From assembly GCA_947492585.1 (NCBI GenBank), contig CANLND010000022.1, forward strand, positions 1 to 54,945: a stretch of 54,945 nucleotides of DNA, read 5' to 3'. A program made the translations under genes and the position numbers. The notes under the pieces are model-generated. The model saw only the letters and a list, made by a program, of their open reading frames with translations. It ran no database searches and was not told the DNA's origin. The stretch comes from an uncultured Paracoccaceae bacterium. Its GTDB lineage: Bacteria; Pseudomonadota; Alphaproteobacteria; Rhodobacterales; Rhodobacteraceae. Below are positions 9,369 through 19,954 of the stretch, piece after piece. How positions within the stretch are numbered: the first letter of the stretch is position 1; every line of letters starts with the position of its first letter.

Positions 9369-10390
9369 ACGATTTAATGCTGGATCAGCCTATTCTACAG
9401 CTGAAGGGTCTGGAAAAACGTTTTGATCTGGACCAGGGATTTCTGGAAACGGTCAAGCTGCGCAAAGGAAAATTTGTGCGCGAGCAACGGTCCGTTCATG
9501 CGGTGAACAACGTGACTTTGGATGTGGCGCGCGGCGAAGCGCTGTGCGTGGTCGGAGAGTCGGGCTGTGGAAAATCTACTGTTGCGCGGCTTGTGGCGGG
9601 GCTATTGCATCCCAGCGCAGGCGAAATTCATTATGACGGGGAACGTATCGACGATCGTTCGCGCAAATCCATGCTGCCGTTGCGCAAAAAGATGCAGATG
9701 ATTTTCCAAAACCCCTATGCCTCACTTAATCCACGTATGACGATCCAGCAGGCGCTGGAGGAACCGGTACGCCACCACAATCCGTTGCTGTCACGTGGTG
9801 AGGTGCGCGAAAAAGTGGCCGACGTCATGCAGTCGGTGGGGGTCGATCCGCTGTGGTCCGGGCGCTACCCGCATGAGTTTTCAGGTGGTCAGCGTCAGCG
9901 GATTGCCATCGCACGGGCTCTAACGGTGGATCCTGAATTCATCATCGCGGATGAACCCATTTCCGCATTGGATGTGTCCATTCAGGCTCAGGTGCTGAAC
10001 CTTATGCTCGACGCCAAAGAGCAGCGCGGTTTGACCTATTTGTTTATCACTCATGATCTGTCTGTGGTGGAACATTTCGGAACCAAGGTGGCGGTTCTAT
10101 ATTTGGGAGCGGTCTGCGAATTGGCCGAGACTACGACGCTGTTTGCCAATCCAAAACATCCGTATACCAAGGCCTTGTTGTCTGCGGTGCCGCAGCTGAA
10201 CGATGACAAACCAAACCACATTCGCCTGAAAGGGGAGATCCCGACACCGATCAACATGCCGTCCGGATGTCCGTTTCACACGCGCTGCCCATCGGCCAAC
10301 AATCGGTGCATGACGGAAAAACCACGTCCCTTACGGCAACCTGATGGCAGCACAGTTGCCTGTCATGCAGTTGAAGAAAATCGCGCCTGA
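9365..10390 (+). CDS. ABC transporter ATP-binding protein, DppF/OppF type
   Basis: A 341-residue ATPase and the last structural gene of the transporter. Walker A is GESGCGKS, the signature FSGGQRQR, Walker B FIIADEPISALD and the switch His is in FITHDLS. The C-terminal Opp extension contains PSGCPFHTRC. The roughly 30-residue stretch between the N-terminus and the first ATPase strand (DQGFLETVKLRKGKFVREQR) is a common feature of DppF-type subunits. It is expected to form the ATPase heterodimer with the preceding gene. A small hairpin and then a LysR regulator follow. Confidence 0.94.
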   Translation: MNDLMLDQPILQLKGLEKRFDLDQGFLETVKLRKGKFVREQRSVHAVNNVTLDVARGEALCVVGESGCGKSTVARLVAGLLHPSAGEIHYDGERIDDRSRKSMLPLRKKMQMIFQNPYASLNPRMTIQQALEEPVRHHNPLLSRGEVREKVADVMQSVGVDPLWSGRYPHEFSGGQRQRIAIARALTVDPEFIIADEPISALDVSIQAQVLNLMLDAKEQRGLTYLFITHDLSVVEHFGTKVAVLYLGAVCELAETTTLFANPKHPYTKALLSAVPQLNDDKPNHIRLKGEIPTPINMPSGCPFHTRCPSANNRCMTEKPRPLRQPDGSTVACHAVEENRA

Positions 10391-10393
10391 GGT

Positions 10394-10423
10394 TAGCGTT
10401 AAGGCAACGCTACCGCCCATTTT
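10394..10423 (+). terminator. Possible weak terminator or attenuator after the ABC operon
   Basis: A 7-bp stem (TAGCGTT 10394-10400 with AACGCTA 10406-10412, 5-base loop) starts 4 bases after the dppF-type stop, and a T5 run is at about 10419-10423. Seven bases separate stem and T-run, so it is a weak terminator at best. It could instead be an operator just upstream of the LysR gene. Confidence 0.4.
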
Positions 10424-10447
10424 TACCCAAGGTACGGACCCAGGTTT

Positions 10448-11365
10448 TTGGATACCATTTGGCTCAGAGATTTTGAGGCTTTGGTCGCGCACAAGAATTT
10501 CTCGCGCGCGGCAGAAGACCGTAATGTAAGCCAGCCTGCGTTTTCCCGCCGTATCCGCGCGCTGGAGGACGAGGTTGGGGTGCGTCTGATCAATCGTCAG
10601 ACCCTACCGCTGTCGCTGACTCCGGCCGGTGAGGTGTTTCTGACACAGGCGCACGTGATCCTTACGACCTATGATGAAACCATTGAACGCTGTCAGATCG
10701 TGGATGCGGCCGGTGAAAATGTTATTAGGTTTGCAACGTCGCAGTCGCTTTATATGACCCATTACAAAAGCCATATTGCGCCGCTGGTCGAAGACGGGGG
10801 GCTGGATATCGACCTTAACTCTACCAGCTGGGGCGCCAGTCAGTTTGTCGCGGCACTACAGCAGCAGTATTGCGATGTCATCCTGACCTACTGGCACCCT
10901 ACGATGGACTTTCTTTCGCCGCTGGAGGCGGCAAATTGCGATTTTGTGACCTTGTCGCGGGATCTGTTTTTACCCGTGTCCAAGGCAGGACCAGGTGGCC
11001 CTATGCATCATTTGGGGCGGGGCCAAAATAAGCCGGTGCCTTTGTTGTCTTATGGCAGTGCGTCTGCGCTCAAATCTGTTGTAGATGCGACGTTGCGGAC
11101 GCATTTGGACGGGCCAAAAATACTGGTCGTCAACCGGAGTGCGCTGGCGAATTCGGTGAAAGCCATGATTTTAGAAGGATTTGGAATGGGATGGCTCCCG
11201 CAAGCCTTGTGTAAACAAGAGTTGGCCAGCGGAGAGCTGCAACGTGTTGGAGAGGGCAGCCATGTCAGCGAATTGGAAATCCGGATATATCGAGATCGGG
11301 ACAACTCCAAGCCAACTCTGAACAGGCTATGGACCGATATTCAGGCCACTGCGATCCGCGACTGA
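10448..11365 (+). CDS. LysR-family transcriptional regulator
   Basis: A 305-residue regulator with the N-terminal winged helix-turn-helix (about 1-60: FEALVAHKNFSRAAEDRNVS, QPAFSRRIRALE, and LTPAGE at the end) and a C-terminal LysR substrate-binding domain (about 90-295). The best start is a TTG at 10448, because the product then begins at the residues conserved in the family; no ATG is available nearby. The rare start suggests low expression, common for regulators. It is 57 bases downstream of the peptide transporter on the same strand and may control it, which is not shown. Confidence 0.88.
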   Translation: MDTIWLRDFEALVAHKNFSRAAEDRNVSQPAFSRRIRALEDEVGVRLINRQTLPLSLTPAGEVFLTQAHVILTTYDETIERCQIVDAAGENVIRFATSQSLYMTHYKSHIAPLVEDGGLDIDLNSTSWGASQFVAALQQQYCDVILTYWHPTMDFLSPLEAANCDFVTLSRDLFLPVSKAGPGGPMHHLGRGQNKPVPLLSYGSASALKSVVDATLRTHLDGPKILVVNRSALANSVKAMILEGFGMGWLPQALCKQELASGELQRVGEGSHVSELEIRIYRDRDNSKPTLNRLWTDIQATAIRD

Positions 11366-11376
11366 ACTGGCGTCGC

Positions 11377-12111
11377 TTACATGTGCTGATACAAAAGAGT
11401 GGCAAGGCTGCCATCGCGTCGCATATCCATCAGTGTTTTGTTGAAATCAGCAATCACCTTGTCGCGATCGGGCAGGTCATTTCGGACCGCCATATGGATG
11501 TTCTGCGCGGCTAGAACGCCGGGTGCAAATTCGACCTGATCCTGCAGGGAGGGATCTTCGGCGCGGAGCGCGTAGTTGACCACATCGACACTGTCCAACG
11601 TCAAATCGGTACGCCCAAAGGCGACCATCTGGATTGCCTGCAAGCTTGTGGTCACGACCACTTTGTTCAGATCATCCGCGTGATCAAATTCGGTTTGGTA
11701 TAGAAATCCATCACCAACCGCGATGCTATAGGGCTGCAAGGCGGCGACCGTACTATAGCTGATGTCGCTTCCGGTTTTGCGGACAAGGCGGATGTTGGTG
11801 GCGTAAAACGGGGCTGAATAGGTCAGGTTTTCTTCTAAACTGGGATCATAGAACAGGCTGCCGATAACGTCATATTGCCCTTCGCGCGCGCCGCTCATGA
11901 TCCGCGGCCACGGGAGCACCTGTGTTTCAATCTCATATCCTGCGCGCGTCATAACTGCCGAAATAACATCAAGAGACATCCCTTTCTGCGGCAAGGCCGC
12001 GCCAGAGAACGGGGGCCATTCATATGCGACAACCGTCAATGATTGCGCAGCAAGGCTGGTCGTTTGAGCGAACAATACGGCGGCCAACATGGCGCGTGTG
12101 ACGTGCTTCAT
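11377..12111 (-). CDS. Periplasmic solute-binding protein, family 3 (amino-acid type), orphan
   Basis: A 244-residue exported protein: signal peptide (MKHVTRAMLAAVLFAQTTSLA, cleavage near AAQ-SL at about 23) and then a family-3 solute-binding fold (LTVVAYEWPPFSG, SLDVISAVMTRAGYE, GQYDVIGSLFYDPSLEENL, FGRTDLTLDSVDVV). No permease or ATPase of the amino-acid ABC type lies beside it. It may serve a transporter elsewhere or act as a sensor. It converges on the LysR gene with only 11 bases between the stops and no visible terminator there. Confidence 0.84.
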   Translation of the reverse strand: MKHVTRAMLAAVLFAQTTSLAAQSLTVVAYEWPPFSGAALPQKGMSLDVISAVMTRAGYEIETQVLPWPRIMSGAREGQYDVIGSLFYDPSLEENLTYSAPFYATNIRLVRKTGSDISYSTVAALQPYSIAVGDGFLYQTEFDHADDLNKVVVTTSLQAIQMVAFGRTDLTLDSVDVVNYALRAEDPSLQDQVEFAPGVLAAQNIHMAVRNDLPDRDKVIADFNKTLMDMRRDGSLATLLYQHM

Positions 12112-12363
12112 TCGATGGCCCTTTGCAGCTCAATATACTTGGGTGGCACCAAAACTTTGGGCGGATGGCATTGGGGGTCTAACGTGAACTGCAAACGTGT
12201 AGGTTGTATAAACGTCAGGTCAAAAAGTTGTTCTGGTGTCGCTGCTCCAACGAGAGAGATACAAGTGACCCGATATCAGGGGTTTTCACTGTAACAACTC
12301 TGTGTGGACGATTGCCCGGGGGCACGGGGGGGCGTTAAATAGCGGGAAACGACAGGACTGCCC

Positions 12364-12978
12364 ATGCTTGACGCGACGATGCGTAAAATGATTGACCCAC
12401 CGCTTAACCGGCTGGGAGTGCTGCTGGCACAGCGTGGTGTGTCGGCGAATGGCATGACGCTAATAGGGCTTGCTCTTGGCCTTTTCTCTGCGGGGCTCAT
12501 TGCCTGCGGTCGTCCAGATGTCGCGCTAGTCCCGATGTTGCTGTCTCGACTGGCCGATGGGTTGGACGGTGCAATTGCACGGGCGACACGCAAAACCGAT
12601 TTTGGCGGATTTCTGGATATCGCAGCTGACTTTTTGTTCTATGGCGCGGTACCCTTTGCGTTTGTGCTCTCTAATCCGGATCAAAACGGCGTTGCTGGCG
12701 CGTTTCTGCTTACCTCGTTCTATTTCAACGGAACCAGTTTTTTGGGCTATGCGATTTTGGCAGAGAAACACGATCTTCAGACCGCTGCACAGGGGGTAAA
12801 ATCGCTTTATTATTCCAATGGGTTGCTGGAAGGCACTGAGACAATTGCATTTTTTGTAGTGTTGTGTCTGTTGCCGGGTTTGTTCTCGCCCTTGGCCTGG
12901 GGGTTTGGGGCGTTGTGTTTTGCGACGGCCGTTTTACGGATCTTGGGTGCCAGCACATTGTTTTCCAAACAAGACTGA
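12364..12978 (+). CDS. CDP-alcohol phosphatidyltransferase family protein
   Basis: A 204-residue integral membrane enzyme. The CDP-alcohol signature is visible at about 61-84: Asp-x-x-Asp-Gly-x-x-Ala-Arg then Gly-x3-Asp-x3-Asp (LADGLDGAIAR, GGFLDIAAD), with seven rather than the usual eight residues between Ala-Arg and Gly. The Asp residues coordinate two metal ions. About five or six hydrophobic helices surround the motif. The enzyme transfers a phosphatidyl or similar group from a CDP-activated donor onto an alcohol; the acceptor cannot be inferred. It lies 86 bases upstream of the RidA gene on the same strand. Confidence 0.86.
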   Translation: MLDATMRKMIDPPLNRLGVLLAQRGVSANGMTLIGLALGLFSAGLIACGRPDVALVPMLLSRLADGLDGAIARATRKTDFGGFLDIAADFLFYGAVPFAFVLSNPDQNGVAGAFLLTSFYFNGTSFLGYAILAEKHDLQTAAQGVKSLYYSNGLLEGTETIAFFVVLCLLPGLFSPLAWGFGALCFATAVLRILGASTLFSKQD

Positions 12979-13064
12979 TCTGTCTTTGCGACCGTGTCGA
13001 TAAAATCAGGCTTGGCCTCGCCAGGTCGTGCTGTCATGTCATGAGAAAATCACAAGGAGCAATC

Positions 13065-13406
13065 ATGATTGAACGTCTTGATCCACAGCCGCGCTCTAGC
13101 GCGGTGGTTAAGCACAATGGCGTAGCTTATCTGTGCGGGCAGGTTGGCGAGGGCCCAACAGTCACCGACCAGACAATAGAAACCCTGCGGCGTGTAGAGG
13201 CGTTGCTGGTTGAAGCAGGTTCGTCGCGAGAAAAAATTCTGCGGGCTGAAATTTGGCTGGCTGATATGGCCGATTTCGCGGAAATGAATGCTGTTTGGGA
13301 CAGTTGGGTCCCGGCTGAGCACGCCCCTGCACGCGCCTGTGGCGAAGCCAAACTGGCGCGCGCAGAGCTGAAGGTTGAGATCATCATCACCGCAGCTTAC
13401 GACTGA
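13065..13406 (+). CDS. RidA family protein (YjgF/YER057c/UK114)
   Basis: A 113-residue small cytosolic protein. RidA-type enamine/imine deaminases hydrolyse reactive enamines such as 2-aminoacrylate made by PLP enzymes. Visible family features are AYLCGQVGEG, VEALLVEAGSSREKILRAEI and the C-terminal KVEIIITAAYD. The usual catalytic Arg (in the position before Val-E in many RidA proteins) appears displaced: the region reads PARACGEAKLARAELKVEI. This is therefore probably one of the RidA paralogue subgroups (Rid4-7 type) whose activity is uncertain. The start at 13065 has an AAGGAG ribosome site; the frame is open further upstream without support. Confidence 0.88.
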   Translation: MIERLDPQPRSSAVVKHNGVAYLCGQVGEGPTVTDQTIETLRRVEALLVEAGSSREKILRAEIWLADMADFAEMNAVWDSWVPAEHAPARACGEAKLARAELKVEIIITAAYD

Positions 13407-13412
13407 ATAAAG

Positions 13413-13452
13413 AAAAAGGGGCAGATGTCGGAATACATCTGCCCCTTTTTTT
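13413..13452. terminator. Strong bidirectional terminator
   Basis: A 16-bp perfect stem (13413-13428 with 13435-13450) and 6-base loop, flanked by A5 on one side and T7 on the other. It ends the RidA transcript (plus) and the glycogen operon transcript (minus, pgm stop at 13472). Confidence 0.95.
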
Positions 13453-13471
13453 GACTGAAATTTGGGTGCGA

Positions 13472-15133
<1,662 letters not shown>

Positions 15134-17230
15134 TCAATTTGGTGTCGGTGTCAACGTAAAGGCCACGACCGAGGAATCGTGGATCAGAGCGTGCTCTGAT
15201 ACAAGCGTGGTAGCCTGAACGTGGGCGTCTTCATAGGTGTCAAAACTGCGATGCCACAATTGGCCGTCTGGCGCATCGGGCAGCGTGATCTCAACTTCGG
15301 GGCCGGTGTTGAAAACGATGTAGATCGCTCCATGCCGCGGTTCATATGGAGGGGTGCCGCGCGCCATGCGCATTTCCGCCCCCAAAAAGGTCTGTGTCGG
15401 CTGGTTCCAGTCCTCGTCTGACATGGGTTCGCCATCGGCGCGACGCCAGAATAGATCCGTTTTGCCATCCACAAATCGTTGCTGGGCGTGCAAAAACCGC
15501 TTTTGTCGCAGAATTGGATTGTCGGCACGAAAGGCGATGGCTTTCTGGCAGAAGGCCAGAAAATCAGGATCCATTTGGTTCCAGTTGACCCAGCCGACGG
15601 AATTGTCCTGACAATAGGCGTTGTTGTTGCCGCCCTGAGAGTTGCCCAGCTCATCGCCCGCCAAAATCATCGGAGTTCCCTGGCTGAGGAGCAAAGTTGC
15701 CAACATATTGCGGCGACGTCTGGCACGTTTCGCAACAAGGTCGGGATCATCACTGTGACCATCCACTCCAAGATTGTCAGAAAAATTGTGATCATGGCCA
15801 TCACGGTTGTCCTCACCGTTGGCGAGATTGTTCTTCTGTTCAAAACTGACAGTGTCCATCAGGGTAAAACCGTCATGGGCCGTCAGAAAATTGACGGAAG
15901 AGGTCGCACGTCGACCATCGTGGTCAAATCGCAAGGCGGACCCTGTCACGCGGGAGGCCAGTTTTGAAACCATTCCCTGATCGCCGCGCCAGAACCGGCG
16001 TACCTGATCGCGGTATTTGTCATTCCATTCTGAAAACGGTGCCGGAAAAGCGCCCAGCTGGTATCCGTCGGGGCCCACGTCCCAGGGCTCGGCGATCAGT
16101 TTTACCTTGTTCAACACCGGATCTTGACGCACAGCACGCATGAATGGACCGTCACGGTTGAACGCACCATCCGCACGCGCCAGCGTCGACGCCAGATCAA
16201 AACGGAAGCCGTCGATGTGCATCACTTCCACCCAATAGCGCAGGCTGTCCATGACCATGCGCAGCACAAACGGATGATCCATGTTGAGCGTGTTGCCGCA
16301 GCCGGTGTCGTTTACGTAATAGCGTTTGTTGTGGGTGAGGCGGTAGTAGCTGGAATTGTCGAACCCTTTGAAACACAGAGTCGGTCCCATATGATCACCT
16401 TCGGCGGTGTGATTGTAGACCACATCCAAAATGACCTCGATGCCCGCTGCATGGAAGCGCGCGACCATTTGTTGAAATTCCGAGATGTCGCCGTCCGACA
16501 TATAACGGGGTTCAGGGGCAAAGAAACCATAGGTCATGTAGCCCCAGTAATTGGTCAAACCTTTGTCGATCAGGAAACGATCATTTACAAAGGCCTGTAC
16601 CGGCATCAACTCAATCGCGGTAATTCCAAGCTTGGTCAGGTGTTCCAGAATTGGATCAGAGGCCATGCCCAGATAGCGTCCCGCATGCGGAACATCGCGG
16701 CGTTCTGCGGTCAGGCCTTTAACGTGGGCCTCATACAAAATCGTTTCAGACCATGGGCGATCAATGCGGCGCTGTTCCTGTCGGCCCCAGGTGAACGCGG
16801 GATCGACGACAACGGAACGCGGCATATAGCGTGAACTGTCGCGCTTTTCATAGCTTAGATCCCCGTCCGCATGGCCGACTTTGTACCCAAACAGAGCATT
16901 GTTCCACTTGGGTTGGCCCGAGAGTTTTTTGGCATAAGGGTCGATCAAGAACTTGTGCGGATTGAACCTGTGGCCGTTTTCCGGATCGTAAGGTCCATGT
17001 ACCCGGTAGCCGTATTGCTGGCCCGGACGCAGGCCTGAAATATAGCCATGCCAGACGTGACCATCCCGCTCTTGCAGATCGATCAGCTGTGTTTCATTGC
17101 CCTTAGCGTCACACAGACACAGGGTCACGCGGGTGGCGTGCTGAGAAAAAACAGCAAAATTCACACCTTCGCCATCAAAGGTGGCTCCAAGTGGGGTGGA
17201 GCGTCCGGCAGTCAGCGTCAAAGCGGTCAT
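15134..17230 (-). CDS. glgX: Glycogen debranching enzyme (isoamylase type)
   Basis: A 698-residue GH13 enzyme that hydrolyses alpha-1,6 branches in (usually phosphorylase-trimmed) glycogen. An N-terminal CBM48 domain (about 1-130: PLGATFDGEGVNFAVFSQHA) precedes the catalytic barrel, which shows VVYNHTAEG, the nucleophile Asp345 in GFRFDLAST, the acid Glu381 in LIAEPWDVG and the transition-state Asp in LTAHDGF. The start is the ATG at 17230, which overlaps the glgA stop by 4 bases; a longer frame upstream lies entirely in glgA. A phosphorylase gene (glgP) is not in the window. Confidence 0.96.
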   Translation of the reverse strand: MTALTLTAGRSTPLGATFDGEGVNFAVFSQHATRVTLCLCDAKGNETQLIDLQERDGHVWHGYISGLRPGQQYGYRVHGPYDPENGHRFNPHKFLIDPYAKKLSGQPKWNNALFGYKVGHADGDLSYEKRDSSRYMPRSVVVDPAFTWGRQEQRRIDRPWSETILYEAHVKGLTAERRDVPHAGRYLGMASDPILEHLTKLGITAIELMPVQAFVNDRFLIDKGLTNYWGYMTYGFFAPEPRYMSDGDISEFQQMVARFHAAGIEVILDVVYNHTAEGDHMGPTLCFKGFDNSSYYRLTHNKRYYVNDTGCGNTLNMDHPFVLRMVMDSLRYWVEVMHIDGFRFDLASTLARADGAFNRDGPFMRAVRQDPVLNKVKLIAEPWDVGPDGYQLGAFPAPFSEWNDKYRDQVRRFWRGDQGMVSKLASRVTGSALRFDHDGRRATSSVNFLTAHDGFTLMDTVSFEQKNNLANGEDNRDGHDHNFSDNLGVDGHSDDPDLVAKRARRRRNMLATLLLSQGTPMILAGDELGNSQGGNNNAYCQDNSVGWVNWNQMDPDFLAFCQKAIAFRADNPILRQKRFLHAQQRFVDGKTDLFWRRADGEPMSDEDWNQPTQTFLGAEMRMARGTPPYEPRHGAIYIVFNTGPEVEITLPDAPDGQLWHRSFDTYEDAHVQATTLVSEHALIHDSSVVAFTLTPTPN

Positions 17231-18672
17231 TGTGGGTCCGTTGTCAAATTCGAGTAAAGCGTGGCATAACGTTGTGCAGAGTGTTCCCAGCCCACCGGAT
17301 GCGCCATGGCATTGCGCTGTAGTTTTGCCCAAAGTTTCGCATCGGCATAAAGATCACATAGCTTCCCCAGCGCGTTTGTCAGCGCTTCGGCGGTGACCGG
17401 GTGAAACTGAATGCCGGTTGCAACCTGACGCGCCAATGTGGCGGGCGAGGCCGGAATAACCGTGTCGGCTAACCCACCAGTCAGAGCCACAACTGGTAGC
17501 GTACCATATCGCAACCCGTATAATTGCGTCAGGCCGCAGGGTTCAAACCGCGACGGCACTAAGATGGCATCTCCGCCGGCCATCATGCGGTGTGAAAGCG
17601 CTTCATCATACCCGATGCGCACGGCTACGTTTGGCTGCTCTGCCGCCGCCAAATAGGCTTTTTCCAACGCAGGATCGCCCGACCCAAGCAACGCAAGCTG
17701 CCCGCCGCGTTCGAGCAGGGCCGGAAGCGCTTCGAGTAGCAGATCAAGGCCTTTTTGATCCGTCAGCCGCGAAACAACCACACACAACGGCCCGTCGGAT
17801 GTGGGCAAACCGAATTCATCGCGCAACAATTGTTTGTTGGACGCTTTGCCCCGTGGTGTCTTATAGGGGCGGATTTCGGGGTCGGTGACCGGAGACCAGA
17901 TCGTTTCATCAATGCCGTTTAAGATGCCGCTTAGATCGGCGCGACGGGCCCGCATCACGCCATCCAATCCCATGCCAAAATCGGGGGTCATCAATTCCTC
18001 TGCATAGGTCGGAGAGACAGTCGTCAGGTTGTCGGCATAGACCAAACCTGCTTTGAGTGCAGAGATTTTTCCGAAATATTCAACACCATCACTGGTGAAG
18101 TCTGTTTCGTCGATTTCGAGCTGTTCCAGTGCTTCAACCGATGTAAGCCCCTGAAAGGCCATGTTGTGCACAGTGATCACCGAGCGCACGCGGTTTGCGG
18201 CATCTGATTTTGCCAAGTAGTACGGCGCCAATCCGGCCTGCCAGTCGTGGCAGTGCAGAACATCGGGCTGCCAGTCCGTAAGCGCCCCATTGGCGATTTC
18301 GCTTGCGATCCGGCTGAGCGCGGCAAAGCGCTGGGCATTGTCGCTCCAGTCCAATCCGTCTTCGTTCAGATAGATGCCAGCACCTCGATCATACAGATGC
18401 GGCGCATCCAGCACCAAAAGATCCAGCCCCGCTGCTGTCGCCGCCAAGACCCGTGCGCTGCCACCAAACAGGTCATGAAATTGCGCAACCAGTTGCGCGG
18501 CTTTCAATTCCTTGATCACCTGAGGGTATCCGGGGAGAAGCGTGCGCATTTCAACCCCCAGCGGCGCCAAGGCCGCGGGGAGCGCCCCGGCAACATCAGC
18601 CAGCCCGCCGGTTTTCACCAGCGGTGCGCATTCTGACGCAACAGACAAGACACGGGTCACCTGAGAGGTCAC
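17227..18672 (-). CDS. glgA: Glycogen synthase (ADP-glucose, GT5)
   Basis: A 481-residue GT-B glycosyltransferase that extends alpha-1,4 glucan chains from ADP-glucose. The N-terminal ADP-glucose motif is [13 protein letters not shown] (about 20-32, the Lys contacts ADP-glucose). The C-terminal domain has the donor-binding segment [33 protein letters not shown] is a further family mark. The gene overlaps glgC upstream and glgX downstream by 4 bases each (ATGA), so these three are translationally coupled. Confidence 0.97.
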   Translation of the reverse strand: MTSQVTRVLSVASECAPLVKTGGLADVAGALPAALAPLGVEMRTLLPGYPQVIKELKAAQLVAQFHDLFGGSARVLAATAAGLDLLVLDAPHLYDRGAGIYLNEDGLDWSDNAQRFAALSRIASEIANGALTDWQPDVLHCHDWQAGLAPYYLAKSDAANRVRSVITVHNMAFQGLTSVEALEQLEIDETDFTSDGVEYFGKISALKAGLVYADNLTTVSPTYAEELMTPDFGMGLDGVMRARRADLSGILNGIDETIWSPVTDPEIRPYKTPRGKASNKQLLRDEFGLPTSDGPLCVVVSRLTDQKGLDLLLEALPALLERGGQLALLGSGDPALEKAYLAAAEQPNVAVRIGYDEALSHRMMAGGDAILVPSRFEPCGLTQLYGLRYGTLPVVALTGGLADTVIPASPATLARQVATGIQFHPVTAEALTNALGKLCDLYADAKLWAKLQRNAMAHPVGWEHSAQRYATLYSNLTTDPQ

Positions 18673-19928
18673 AGGGTTGCCTCCCGTTTGTCGATCATGT
18701 TCTGGGTGATCAAAGTCGTGCCCTTCTCGGTCACACGGAAAAATTTGGCATCTTCAATCGGATCTTCGCCAACCACCAAGCCGTGTGGAATGATGACGCC
18801 TCTGTCGACAACACATTTCGTCAACCGGGCGGAGCGATTGACCACCGCATGTGGCAGCACCACAGATTGATCCAGAACCGCGTAGGAGTTGGTTTGGACT
18901 TGGGTGAACAGCAACGAATTACGTACCTCCGTGCCGGAAATAATGCAGCCACCTGAAATCATAGAAGAGATGGCGATGCCACGTCGATCCTTTTCGTCGT
19001 GGATGAATTTCGCCGGTGGGACGCTTTCTGAATACGTCCAGATCGGCCATTCGGTGTCCCATAGATCCAGTGTGGGCGTGAAATTGGTCAGATCAATGTT
19101 GGCCTCCCAAAACGCGTCCAAGGTGCCGACATCACGCCAATAGCTATCCGCGCCATTTGCGCGCACGCAGCTGTTGTCAAAACGGTGTGCGATGGCCTTC
19201 CCGTTTTTGACGATCTCTGGGATTAAATCGTTGCCAAAGTCGTGGGATGAATTGGGGTTGTCGGCGTCTTCGCGCAGCATCTCACGCAGGAACTTCCAAT
19301 TGAATACATAGATGCCCATCGATGCGAGCGAGACATTTGGATCTTCTGGCGTCGCAGGCGGATCCGCCGGTTTTTCCAAAAACGATGTGATCCGGCTGTC
19401 TTCATCAACGGCCATGACGCCAAAGGCGCTTGCGTCTTCACGGGGCACGGTCAGGCAGCCCACTGTCACGTCGGCACCGGCCTCGACATGTTGGCGCAGC
19501 ATAATCTCATAGTCCATCTTGTAGATGTGATCGCCCGCCAGAATGACGATGTAGTCTATGCCATAACTGTCAATGATATCAACGTTCTGCGCGACCGCGT
19601 CTGCGGTGCCTCTGTACCACATGCTTTCGTCGACGCGCTGTGATGCCGGGAGAATGTCGAGGAATTCGTTGCGTTCCGCGCGGAAAAAGTTCCAGCCTCG
19701 CTGACAGTGACGGATCAGGCTGTGGGCCTTGTATTGCGTGGCCACGGCAATACGACGAATGCCAGAGTTCAGAGCGTTAGACAGGGCAAAGTCGATGATC
19801 CGTGTCTTGCCGCCGAAATAGACTGCGGGTTTCACGCGGCGGTCTGTCAGCTCTTGCAGGCGCGATCCGCGCCCGCCGGCCAGAACAAATGCCATGGAAC
19901 GTTGCGTCAAGCGTTTGTTTTCAGTCAT
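18669..19928 (-). CDS. glgC: Glucose-1-phosphate adenylyltransferase (ADP-glucose pyrophosphorylase)
   Basis: A 419-residue enzyme that makes ADP-glucose from ATP and glucose-1-phosphate, the committed and usually allosterically controlled step of glycogen synthesis. The nucleotidyltransferase start [38 protein letters not shown], the sugar-phosphate motif FLEKP and the C-terminal left-handed beta-helix are all present. The length is typical of the proteobacterial type. It sits 26 bases downstream of glgB and overlaps glgA by 4 bases. Confidence 0.97.
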   Translation of the reverse strand: MTENKRLTQRSMAFVLAGGRGSRLQELTDRRVKPAVYFGGKTRIIDFALSNALNSGIRRIAVATQYKAHSLIRHCQRGWNFFRAERNEFLDILPASQRVDESMWYRGTADAVAQNVDIIDSYGIDYIVILAGDHIYKMDYEIMLRQHVEAGADVTVGCLTVPREDASAFGVMAVDEDSRITSFLEKPADPPATPEDPNVSLASMGIYVFNWKFLREMLREDADNPNSSHDFGNDLIPEIVKNGKAIAHRFDNSCVRANGADSYWRDVGTLDAFWEANIDLTNFTPTLDLWDTEWPIWTYSESVPPAKFIHDEKDRRGIAISSMISGGCIISGTEVRNSLLFTQVQTNSYAVLDQSVVLPHAVVNRSARLTKCVVDRGVIIPHGLVVGEDPIEDAKFFRVTEKGTTLITQNMIDKREATL

Positions 19929-19954
19929 AATTTCCCTCCCAAAAAAATATTACG

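Noticed and set aside
11377-12111. Part of an amino-acid ABC transporter operon
   Set aside because: No matching permease or ATPase genes are adjacent; the nearby ABC genes are of the peptide type and on the other strand.
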